From Chamaelirium japonicum (Eukaryota; Streptophyta; Magnoliopsida; Liliales; Melanthiaceae): 64,000 nt of DNA. How positions within the stretch are numbered: the first letter of the stretch is position 1; the number at the start of each line of letters is the position of its first letter. Shown one piece after another: positions 55,178-64,000 of the stretch. The position numbers and the translations under genes were made by a program. The notes under the pieces are model-generated. The model was given only the letters and a program-made list of their open reading frames with translations, did not search any database and was not told where the DNA came from. The stretch is taken from contig OX393551.1 of NCBI GenBank assembly GCA_947650365.1, positions 63,601,644-63,665,643 on the forward strand, written 5' to 3'.

Positions 55178-55913
55178 TTTTTTTTTTTTTTTTTGGTATT
55201 TCAGCAGGTGGGAGTCACAAACGGACCCCCCAGGAGGCGCCACATGCCGGCGCAACAAAAGGAAGACCGCCATCTCCGGCGGGAACAAGGCTAACCAGGC
55301 AAGGGATTGCGCCAAACTGGTGCACAAACTAGCCGCCAGTCCAGCAAACACCAGATGCTAGATCGCATCCAAAAAGCCTAAAAAAAGGAGAAAATAAAAA
55401 CACAGCCATATAGTCGAACACCAGATTACACCGGCAAGCAACCACCAAGAAAAAAAAAATAAAAAGTCAAACCATCACCAACGCCACCGGTAACACTACC
55501 ACTCGTCGCCGTCGATCCTCCGCTGCCACCATAGCTCTCGATACTCGTGCTGTCAACCAGTGGAGGCCAATCCGAAAACACCTTCGCTGTCAACAGGGGA
55601 TCGCGCGGGGACCGATCTACTACTCGAACTGCCGCCGGCAAGAACCACATCCCCGACGCCAAGAGGAGGCCGACAATCAACGCGGAGGGTCACCGCTCGT
55701 CTCTGACATGCCGATCACAAAAAATCATTCGCCGGAGAAGCCTTATCTACATAAGGGGTTGAATGGGACCCGATCCCGCCCCGAAAAACACTCGAACCAA
55801 GGTTCCGGCCTCTCCTGAGCCGTCGCCAGCATCCAAGGAGGCCATGAGGAGGGGCACCATCGGGGAAAAATAAGGGAGAGAGGGCGCTCTGAGCCCGCTA
55901 ACCTTGACAAATT
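55178..55913 (-). mobile_element. Short LINE copy, minus strand
   Basis: The T-run at 55178-55194 is a poly(A) tail on the minus strand. The element is flanked by TTGATCTTCA (55168-55177 and 55914-55923). The 3' part (minus strand GGCGCCTCCTG, ending ATACCAAAA) matches the other short LINE at 57343. It has no intact coding region and is likely 5'-truncated or internally deleted. Confidence 0.75.
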
Positions 55914-55923
55914 TTGATCTTCA

Positions 55924-57330
55924 ATTCTTACAACTCGACCTGAAGTTTTTATTTTTCAATCAATTAATGCGTTTATTTTTTATTTTTTTTCTTCCTTTCC
56001 GTGTGTTTCATTTGCACAACAAAGACAAAAACTTGAACCCCCACAAGTAAGGAGTTTGATCCGTCTCCACTAAGTGGAGGTTCGCTATTTGTGAGGAGCC
56101 ATCCGTCCGATGCACTCATAGGAAAAAAGTTGAACAACATCCAGACCGGACCCTTTCGTGGGGGTGAGAGATCGGACGGCTCCCCACCACACAACTAGCG
56201 AACCTTGAGAGGAGTCGGATCTCCTAAGGCCTAATCAAGGAAGAACATAGTTGCAAAGGATCACATGCGGCAATTGTCTTAATCTAAAAACACACCCAAA
56301 TTTCCAATTATCCCCCTTTTTTGAGAGAGGAAGAAAAGAGATAAAGTGAGTAAAAAATTGTTATACAAAAGATGGTGGAGAGGGTGGATGTGGAGACAGT
56401 GATCTTGCCAAATACCAAAGCCAATGAGGATGTACACCATAATCATGAAGCTCTCTGAATTTTTGAAAAAAAAAAACTCTAAATATTCGCACATTAAGGA
56501 TCTACTAAATAAATCACTGATTAATCTTCTGTTAGTTCTCCGAATAATCATGAAAATTATCGAATAAGCTCGAAAACTTGCAAATTTTTCTTCTAAAGCA
56601 CATGAAAAATGCTAAAACCTTGAAAAAATCCCAAAATCCTGAAAATTCTAAGCAATACTGAAAGCTACCAAATTTTCTCGATTTTCTCTCGGATCTTCCC
56701 CGAATTTGTCCAAGCTGAACCGATTTGACCCACCACCGAATTAGCACCAAATCCGAACTTTGTTACTATGAGGACCACCTCTCGCAAATCCTGTAGTACA
56801 GGGTTGACATGTGGGTTGACCCACGATCAAAAGATATAGGAGGCCTTAGAGCTTGTGTGAATGTTTGCTAGTGGTTGATGAAGTTTAGCCTAAAATCACT
56901 TAACCCCTCTATAGTTAACAAACTACACTTTGCCCCCTTCAATTCAATTTCGATTAGATAGAAATTACCAAAAGAGGAAATTTAGTAGTTGACAAAACGG
57001 GGTATTGTGCTAACATTTAAAACTATAGGAACCAATTTGGAACAAAAAAAAACCGACAAGAGAGTTAAGTGATTTTGGTCTAAACTTCAAGGGGGTAAAG
57101 TGTAATTTACCCTAAATTTTATGGAAATAATTATTGTAGGACACACTTCTCCAGTTCTCAATAATAGATAGGGATGAATATGCTTCGTTCAAAAGAACAT
57201 CCCCCCCTCTTATCAGAATAGTTCAGCAAGACAGTCGATATAAAAGAAGCCTCTCCAAATTCGTGACTTGATGACTTTCTACTTTATTTTGTTTTGTTTG
57301 AGGTGCAATTGTGTTTAGCTTTCAACGTCC
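55924..57330. other. AT-rich spacer with an inverted pair
   Basis: An inverted pair around 56040-56230 (AAGTGGAGGTTCGCTA and CTAGCGAACCTTGAGAGGAG, with ATCCGTCCGATGC and GATCGGACGGCTCC) suggests a small foldback MITE at roughly 56040-56225. No gene was recognised. Confidence 0.35.
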
Positions 57331-57342
57331 GTCTCGGGTCGT

Positions 57343-58105
57343 GTTTTTTTTTTTTTTGGTATGTAGAAGGGGAGATCTCAATAGATCTCAGGAGGCACCA
57401 CAGTCTGATGCAAGCAGGAGGCGCCACATACCGGCTCAACCACAAACCGCCAAGCGGCTAGACAAGAAACCACCACCACCAACCCCATAAGGGGGGACAA
57501 GCACGCCGCCCGCCCATCTGCGGATCCAACAGAAAAAGAGGCAAATGCCACCAAACCAACTACCCCGCCGACCGTCGGCGGCGATAGGAACCCTAGACTA
57601 AGACTAAGAAAATGAATGTTATAAGCCAACAATAACTTACAAAAAAACCAACCATCACAAAAACCAAATCCATAGCCGGATCCGTCTCCCTCTATGCCGG
57701 CGACGATGCAGGGCTACTCCATGTCCCCAACCGCCGCGATCCACCACCGCCAACTCGAACCGCAAGGATCCACCACCGCACAAAGGAGGGGGCTGGAAAG
57801 CCCACGGCATACACCGACCGGGGTCCATACCCACCTTCTCCTCCATGAACCGGCCAGAAACCCCCGATCCGTCGGCGAGGACACGATCCGAGGAGGGGCC
57901 GCCACTTGACTCTGATACTGGCGAACACAAAACCTGGGCCGAGAGGGGAACGCACCTATTTACAGTGGGGAAGGGGGCCCGGAGGCCGCCATCCAAGAGC
58001 ACCTGGCATCCACGGAGCCGGCGGCGGCAGCCGGGGAGGCCAAGAAGGGCGAAACCCTAATCCTAGCTCGAGCGGAGAAAAGAGGGTTGAAGCGCCGCCA
58101 CTCAA
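57343..58105 (-). mobile_element. Short L1-like LINE, internally deleted
   Basis: A poly(A) tail (T-run 57343-57356) lies at the left end. The flanks GTCTCGGGTCGT (57331-57342) and GTCTGGGGTCGT (58106-58117) differ at one base, a likely target duplication. Read on the minus strand it starts like an L1 5' leader (GAGCTAGGATTAGGGTTTCG) and ends with an L1-like 3' UTR, with no ORFs between. At 763 bp it is non-autonomous. Confidence 0.7.
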
Positions 58106-58369
58106 GTCTGGGGTCGTTAATCGAACTGTCAGATCATGTTTCCCACCATTTGTGTTGTCGGTTAGGTGCGAGGGTGGTTCTTATCCTATACTTGTTTCTT
58201 CTTATCCTACATATGCGTGTTGAGGTTGATGGAGTTATCCCTCTTCATGTACCCGCCCCATCCTCTGATCGAATTTCCTTATGGAGGTGATCCTTGATAT
58301 CTTTGTGATTTTGGTAGGGAGTTATGAGGAAATCCCGTTGGTTGTGAAGGATGAAGAGCTGGCCTTAAT

Positions 58370-58932
58370 TGTTGGTTAGTTAAGGAAAAAAATCAGCAAT
58401 ATTAATTGGGGGGACAACCATGCATGCAAAGATGGAAGGTAGATCTTGGTTGGCACCCATGATTTCAGCAGCTCATAATGGGCGCTTGCAAAAATGGAAG
58501 GTGGACCTTGGATGGCACCCATGATTTCAGCAACTCATAATGGGCGCTTGCAAAAATGGAAGGTAGACCTTGGATGACACCCAAGATTTCAGTTGCTCAT
58601 TATGTGTGCACTTGAGTTTTCTTTTTTGTAAGAGAGGCTTGGTGCTTAAATAGGGGATGGGTGATGAGAGTTTTAAAAAGTGTACCTCGAATCGTTGTAA
58701 CTTCATCTTGGTTATAGTGGATTTGTGCGGCGGTCGTGGACGTAGCCCTTATTCCCGGGGTGAATCACGTTAAATCCATGTTGTTTCTTGTGGCTTATGT
58801 TGTGCTTGTGAATTTTTGTTTCTTGTTCTCAGGTTGCAATCCCAAGATCGTGGGTAGAAGGATTGCGGAGGCTATTCCCGTGATCGCGACCCCTATCGAC
58901 GAGCGTCCGTGTGTCGCTCGCTCGTCGTTACA
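58370..58932 (+). repeat. Copia 5' LTR with 62-bp repeats
   Basis: The right edge is set by the primer site; the left edge is estimated. Inside, ATGGAAGGT begins three 62-base units at 58432, 58494 and 58556, each with CACCCATGATTTCAG-like sequence. A TTAAATAGGGG box near 58645 could be the promoter. Confidence 0.6.
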
Positions 58933-58988
58933 GTGGTATCAGAGCAAGGTTCCTCGCCAAAGATCCGTTCCTTTGTCGAGTGGGAGTA

Positions 58989-60214
58989 ATGGGAGACAAG
59001 ATAAAGCTCAGCATGGATAAGTTTGATGGCAAAAACTTCAACCTTTGGAAGATGCAGATGGAAGACTACCTCTACCAAAAGGATCTGTTCCACCCGCTAG
59101 AGGAGAAGAAGCCTGCAAATATGGAGGAGCCCGACTGGAAGGTGCTCGATCGAAAGGCGTTAGGCGCTATCCGATTGTCCCTTGCACAGTTGGTCCTCTT
59201 CAATGTTTCCAAAGCGAAGACCACGTACGAGATGATGAAGACCCTCAATGATATGTACGAGAAGCTATCCGCATCGAACAAGGTGCTTCTGATGAAGCAA
59301 TTGTTTAGCCTGAAGATGAAGGAAGGGGGAAATGCAATCGAGCATGTCAACTCCTTCAACAACATCAAGACACAGCTGGAGTCCCTGACCATCACGTTTG
59401 TCGATGAAATCCAAGCCCTTCTCCTACTATCTAGTCTGCCTGATAGTTGGGAAGGCTTCGTGATGACGGTCAGCAATTCCTCCTCCAATGGCGTGCTGAA
59501 GTTCGATAATGTTGTTAGCGTCATCATCAATGAAGAATCACGGAGAAAGTACTCCGGATCTACTGAGGCATCTGGCAGTGTTCTCAATGTAGAGAACCGT
59601 GGGAGATCCCAAGGCCGGAACAACCGAAATCTGCATAGATCCAAATCAAAAAGGGGCAAGTCACAGCAACCCGGCGATGCTAGCAAGGCCACCTACAAGT
59701 GCTACAACTGTGGCAAGCGAGGACACTTTGCAAAGGACTGTCGGGGGCCAAAACGACCTCAATTCGATGGCTACCGGCAAGACCAGGTGTGTGTCGCCGC
59801 ATCCAATAGTGATGATGATCTGTTGCTTCTGTCAGTCGACAACAAGATCGACACTTGGATTGTTAACTCTGAGGCATCGTTCCATGCCACCGGAGAGAAG
59901 GCCAAGATCCCCAGATATGAAAAGAAAAATCTAAAGAATGTCTACCTTGGTAATGATGAGAAGTGTAGCATCACCGGAAAGGGGAGCGGTAGTCTCAAGC
60001 TTAGTGCAGGGGCTTCTCTTCCACTGAAGGACATTCATCACGTCCCTAGCTTAAAAAAGAATCTCATATCCGTTAGTCAGCTAACGGATCTAAACTACGA
60101 CGTGCTCTTTACCAAAGACAACTGGAGAGTTAGCAAAGGTGCCATGACAGTGACTCGTGGCAAACGTGAAGGCTCCCTCTACATTGCAAATGGTGAGATC
60201 TTGGACCTAGTAAA
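58989..60214 (+). CDS. gag: Copia gag and start of protease
   Basis: MGDKIKLSMDKFDGKNFNLW opens a copia gag; the core includes YLYQKDLFHPLEEKKP and LFSLKMKEGGNAIEHVNSFN. A zinc knuckle CYNCGKRGHFAKDC follows near 59700-59741. The protease region begins with DTWIVNSEASFHATG and continues to LHHVPSLKKNLISVSQ-like sequence. I take 58989 rather than an upstream ATG because homology starts there. The frame runs into the Cassandra insertion. Confidence 0.85.
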
Positions 60215-60420
60215 TGTGACGACCAAGATCCAATAGAACAATAGCCAAGAGCCAAGACTCCTGAGGCGGGAATGCCAAGATGGATGAGGTGAGGTGAGGT
60301 GAGGTGTACAAGGCCATGAGTTAGCCCCACATCGCCTGGAGAGAAGGAGATCCTGAGCTACTTATATAATTTCCCCTCCCAAACATAGAAGACGCGTTTT
60401 AAAACCGTACGCCGCTACGG

Positions 60421-60510
60421 AATTCGTAAGAACTCCGTAGTTAAGCTTGCTCGGGCGAGAGTAGTACTAGGATGGATGACCACCCTGGGAAGTTCTCGTG
60501 CGGGCACGGG
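60421..60510 (+). promoter_or_regulatory. 5S-like pol III promoter in Cassandra LTR 1
   Basis: GAACTCCGTAGTTAAGC, CTCGGGCGAGAGTAGTACTA and GATGACC resemble the 3' three-quarters of plant 5S rRNA, including the internal control region. This is not a 5S gene: it lacks the normal 5' part and terminator and sits within an LTR. Confidence 0.85.
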
Positions 60511-60837
60511 CAAAGCGGACAATATCTTGTGTGTTTGGGGCGGATGTTACAAAATGGTATCAGAGCCGGTTCTCCTCGGGATGGGGGGGTCTAATCCTAC
60601 ACGAGGACGTGTAGCCCTAAGGGGGATGGATTGTGACGACCAAGATCCAATAGGACAATAGCCAAGAGCCAAGACTCCTGAGGCGGGAATGCCAAGATGG
60701 ATGAGGTGAGGTGAGGTGAGGTGTACAAGGCCATGAGTTAGCCCCACATCGCCTGGAGAGAAGGAGATCTTGAGCTACTTATATAATTTCCCCTCCCAAA
60801 CATAGAAGACGCGTTTTAAAACCGTGCGCCGTTACGG

Positions 60838-60927
60838 AATTCGTAAGAACTCCGTAGTTAAGCGTGCTCGGGCGAGAGTAGTACTAAAATGGGTGACCAC
60901 CCTGGGAAGTTCTCGTGCGGGCACGGG
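60838..60927 (+). promoter_or_regulatory. 5S-like pol III promoter in Cassandra LTR 2
   Basis: It is the second copy of the 5S-like segment (AGTTAAGCGTGCTCGGGCGA, then GGGTGACC). It differs from the first copy at a few positions, so the two LTRs have diverged slightly since insertion. Confidence 0.85.
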
Positions 60928-60973
60928 CAAAGCGGACAATATCTTGTGTGTTTGGGGCGGATGTTACAGTAAA

Positions 60974-61609
60974 TTCGGTTTCAGCTAACAATGTGTTTGT
61001 TGCTGCCTCACAGACAACTAGTGATGTCTGGCATCGTCGTCTAGGCCATATCAGTGAAAGAGGCCTACAGGCGGTGGCAAAGATGGGTAAACTGTCTGGC
61101 TTAAATGAGGTTGAGCTAGACTTCTGCGAGAGCTGTGTGCTCGGAAAGCAGAAGAGAGCCATGTTCAAGAAGCAAGGGAACACACCGATGGCAGAGCGGT
61201 TGGAACTGGTCCATACAGATGTATGGGGACCAGCCTCTACTCCATCCCTTGGTAACTCCATCTACTTCCTCACGTTCATCGATGATGCTACCAGAAAGGT
61301 GTGGGTCTATTTCTTGAAAAAGAAATCAGACGTATTTGATGTGTTCAAGATCTGGAGAGCCTGTGCTAAGAAAAAGTCAGGGTGCCAGTTGAAGACTCTT
61401 CGCTCAGACAACGGAGGGGAGTTTTGTAGTGCAGAGTTCGAGGCCTACTGCAAGGAGCAAGGGATAAAGCGACAGAAGACCATCCCTGGAACGTCTCAGC
61501 AGAATGGCGTTGCCGAGAGGATGAACCGGTCGCTGCTAGAGAGAGCTCGGAGTATGCGATTGCACTCAGGTTTGCCCAAGTCGTTCTGGGCGGATGCAGT
61601 TAGCACTGC
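60974..61609 (+). CDS. Copia pre-integrase and integrase region
   Basis: After the Cassandra insertion the copia frame resumes: DVWHRRLGHISERGLQAVAK (GAG-pre-integrase with its His/Cys zinc site, CESCVLGKQKR), then the integrase core with LVHTDVWGP, YFLTFIDDATRKVWVYF, LRSDNGGEF and QQNGVAERMNRSLLERARSM, holding the D, D and E positions. It ends in SFWADAVSTA where the second gypsy element enters. Confidence 0.85.
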
Positions 61610-64000
61610 TGTAGGTGCAAAAATTGTACTGTACCGGATCAGAGCGACATGGGCCCGCGCAACGGCCCAAGTGGGTAAGCCCGCCCGGGTTCATGGACCC
61701 ACTCTATGAGGCTCGCAGATCAAGCCCTCCCCCTTATTGGGCCCGAACAACGGCCCAATAAGGGCCCAGCAAGGAGGCCCAGAACCAGTGCCACGTCATC
61801 ATCGCCACGTCATCACTGCCAAATCGGGCACGTGCCTACGCTATAAAAGGACCCCCAAGGCATCCAGGAAGGGGGTTGGTCATTCGATCAGAGGAAGAGG
61901 GATTCCAGCTCCAGAGCAAGTGCAAGAGCTTACTTCTCTCCTCCTAGTTTCTTTTCTTGTTGCTCTGTGCAACCCCCACTGTAAAAAAGCTTCTCTCGGC
62001 CTGTCGAGAGAACGCTCAACCCTTTATATTCATATTATAGTGAAGATCAGGTGGCACCTCTCGCCCGGAGACGTAGGTCGTAAGACCGAACTTCGACAAC
62101 AACTCCATGTGTCATCTCTCTCCTTCTCAACTTTCTAATCTTTAACTCTACAAACAATCCAATTCAATCAAGGCTGTGGGGTGGGATTCTCGATCAAGGC
62201 GGCTCAGAAATTTCCCCCACAATCTTTGGCGTCGTCTGTGGGATATCGATAGAGGTCTTACCCACACCTCTACCGACTCCTATTAAACTTGCGGTGACGA
62301 GCCACAAGTCCTCATCCAAATCAACATCAACGCCTTCATCACGCCGATATCAACTCGCTCAATGGTGAAGGCCAGCACCAACCCACCAAAGGCGGGTGCT
62401 GACCGGACAATCGACGTGCTAATCGAAGAAGAACAAGAAGTCTCGGTTACAACCAACCGAAGAAATGTTCATAAGCGACTGGGGCCATAAGGAAGTCATC
62501 CAGGAAGCCGTAGCAATCGGCATGACCCACCATTCCCGATGCAACGATCTGGCAAAGAGCACGCCACCCAAGGAGACAACGGTTCAGCTACATACCAAAT
62601 TTCGGCTGCTGATTTCCAGCTACTAAATCTCCTCAAGAAGAATACGGCCCCCGAGCAAGAGAGGGATTCCCTAAAGAAGGCGGCTGAAAGAGCGGGGGTT
62701 ATGGCCCACAATTCTCTAGCTACTGATGAAGACCAACCAAGGACTCACCCAGCCGTGAGTCATCATCTTGAAGAACCACACGTGCCGCGTATCGAGAGGC
62801 GTCAGGTATCCACACAAGCACCAAGGCAAACGGTGTGGGATCGCCTCGACGTCAACGGTGCGCCCAGCTATCGCGGAGAAGGATCACCTCAGTCAACAGG
62901 GTCTACTAGACATTCTATCCCTTCTCACACGAAAGCAAGAGATGCCCGTGAGCTGCTCAACCGACTAAGGCATACTGCGGACGTGGGACGCCGCCATCAA
63001 GACCGTAGGCAGCTAATCACCTCGGTGGGGCCACTGCATCCCAAGGTTCTTGCAACACCATTTCCTATGGGTTGGCGAACACCGAGCCTGCCAAAGTTCA
63101 GCTGCATCCAGGGAGACCCTGCTCTCCATATCCTAGCCTACAAGCAGGCCCTGACGCCCTATGAGTATGAGAACCATGTTCTCTGCCGTATGTTTGCGGG
63201 AAGCCTCGAGGGACCTGCCCTCGACTGGTACTATACACTGCCTACTGGTACAGTGACCACATTCAAAGAATTGGCTGGACTCTTCATGGACCATTATCGG
63301 CTAACCTTAAAGCCGGAAAAGAAGCTGGATACACTCTACCGGCTAAAGATGGGCTCCGATGAGTCTCTAAGGAGCTTCACGATGAGGTTTCGTAATGAGC
63401 ACTCTGAGCTCACCGGTCGGTCCCATAATGAGGAGGCCATCATGCTGGCATTCCAGAATGCTATCCGGCCAGAGCTTCATGTCTACACTGACTTCATCCG
63501 GTATCCCCCCAGTACCTTGGAGGCAATGTTCAAGCGCGTACAGCGAGAGATAGAGGTGGAAGACAATCAGCAGGCCAGAAGACTACTCGAGCCTCGCGAG
63601 TCTCGTGACTCCCGACATAAGAAAGATGATGAAGCTTCGAATGAAACACGCTACATGAAGTCTGCCCATGCTGCGTCCGACCAAAAGGCCCAGGCCAAAA
63701 GGTATAATGAAGATCCGAAAGCCCCTCCAGCAGAAAAGAGGCGAACTCCAAGGGAGCAAAGGGTGTTCACTGAACTGAACACCTCCATTGAAGACATCTT
63801 CGCCTACTTGCAGAACGAGCCCTTTTGCAAGTGGCCACAGCCTCTCCCTCCAAATTCCGACCAGGCGGGAGATACGATATCCTACTGTGAGTTTCATCGC
63901 AGCCATGGCCACCCAATCTCTACATGTCGGAAGCTAAAGCATCACATCGAAGACCTGATCCAAGAAGGGCGGCTCGATGGCTACCTCGCTAATAAGGAAC
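61610..64000 (+). mobile_element. Second Tat-type gypsy element, runs off window
   Basis: A 5' LTR of about 612 bp (about 61610-62221; TATA box CTATAAAAGG at 61841-61850; right end TTTCCCCCACA) is followed by the primer-site region TTTGGCGTCGTCTGTGGG (62225-62242) and gag, which continues to the window end. Orientation is plus, inside the copia integrase. The left edge is estimated because the 3' end and target duplication are not in view. Confidence 0.85.
63067..64000 (+). CDS. gag: Gypsy gag, second Tat-type element (partial)
   Basis: The open frame runs past the window edge. It contains MGWRTPSLPKFSCIQGDPAL, LEGPALDWYYTLPTGTVTTF, MDHYRLTLKPEKKLDTLYRL and, near the end, YCEFHRSHGHPISTCRKLKH, the gag zinc-binding motif seen also in the first gypsy element (YCEYHQSQGHTTLQC). 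The region upstream to about 62363 is also gag-like (PLHPKVLATPFP directly precedes), so the true start is probably further left; 63067 is only the first ATG in this open stretch. Confidence 0.8.
   Translation, partial: MGWRTPSLPKFSCIQGDPALHILAYKQALTPYEYENHVLCRMFAGSLEGPALDWYYTLPTGTVTTFKELAGLFMDHYRLTLKPEKKLDTLYRLKMGSDESLRSFTMRFRNEHSELTGRSHNEEAIMLAFQNAIRPELHVYTDFIRYPPSTLEAMFKRVQREIEVEDNQQARRLLEPRESRDSRHKKDDEASNETRYMKSAHAASDQKAQAKRYNEDPKAPPAEKRRTPREQRVFTELNTSIEDIFAYLQNEPFCKWPQPLPPNSDQAGDTISYCEFHRSHGHPISTCRKLKHHIEDLIQEGRLDGYLANKE

Larger units (their letters stand above)
60215..60968 (+). mobile_element. Cassandra TRIM with 5S rRNA-like LTRs
   Basis: Two 337-bp LTRs (60215-60551 and 60632-60968; TGTGACGACC to GGATGTTACA) enclose 80 bases that hold the primer site TGGTATCAGAGC (60555-60566) and a polypurine tract AAGGGGGATGGA (60619-60630). 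The 5-bp duplication GTAAA flanks it (60210-60214 and 60969-60973). Each LTR contains a 5S rRNA-like segment, the defining trait of Cassandra. It has no genes and depends on other elements. It looks whole. Confidence 0.95.
58370..61609 (+). mobile_element. Ty1/copia element, twice interrupted
   Basis: A 5' LTR (about 58370-58932) is followed by a primer site TGGTATCAGAGC (58934-58945), gag, part of the protease and, past the Cassandra insertion, the pre-integrase and integrase regions. It is cut at 60214 by a Cassandra element and at about 61609 by a second gypsy element. RT, RNase H and the 3' LTR, if present, lie beyond the window. The element looks broken and older than its two guests. Confidence 0.85.

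Noticed and set aside
60421-60927. Two 5S rRNA genes
   Set aside because: The 5S-like segments lack the 5' part and lie at the same place in two LTRs with a primer site and polypurine tract between, so they belong to a Cassandra element.

Overview
This window is nuclear DNA from a flowering plant. The evidence is split host genes among AT-rich spacers, plant-type retrotransposons (Ty1/copia, Ty3/gypsy of the Tat lineage, and a Cassandra element with 5S-like LTRs), L1-type LINEs, hAT and Mutator MITEs, and (CT)n runs. The very GC-rich single-exon calmodulin-like gene and the GC-rich captured ORTHRUS/VIM exon would suit a monocot, but this is only an inference. Most of the window is repeat. I recognise two intact host genes: a YOS1/IER3IP1-like ER-Golgi transport gene (6118-6354, minus) and a CML42-like calcium sensor (21984-22547, plus).

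Layout. 1-20000 is AT-rich spacer with the YOS1 gene, small repeats, a hAT element with a perfect 8-bp target duplication (7346-7999), an LTR-like block (about 13060-14600) and three tandem units of about 0.86 kb ending in a long (CT)n run (17410-20074). 20100-23500 holds the CML gene. 23535-26800 is a pair of inverted LTR-like arms, one split by a hAT MITE. 26815-43399 is an unusual LINE that shows only an ORF1-type region, bounded by 13-bp duplications. It is split by a young 13.2-kb Tat-lineage gypsy element (29300-42526) with three LTRs in the pattern LTR-LTR-internal-LTR. That element carries gag-pro-pol on the minus strand, an antisense gene with its own TATA box and poly(A) signal, and an array of five 145-bp repeats.

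43400-47560 holds more MITEs and SINE-like pieces. 47565-54154 is a Mutator-like element with arms of about 1.2 kb and a 10-bp target duplication. Both arms carry a captured ORTHRUS/VIM first exon, and the interior carries a ULP1-type protease relic and a palindromic minisatellite. 54165-58300 has a MITE and two short minus-strand LINEs with target duplications. 58370 to the end is a nest: a copia element interrupted by a complete Cassandra (60215-60968) and again by a second Tat-type gypsy element that runs off the window.

The genes do not form an operon or pathway. The biology is host genes in a repeat-dense region, several layers of nested insertion, and gene capture by a DNA transposon. 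All calls come from reading the sequence; no database search was run.
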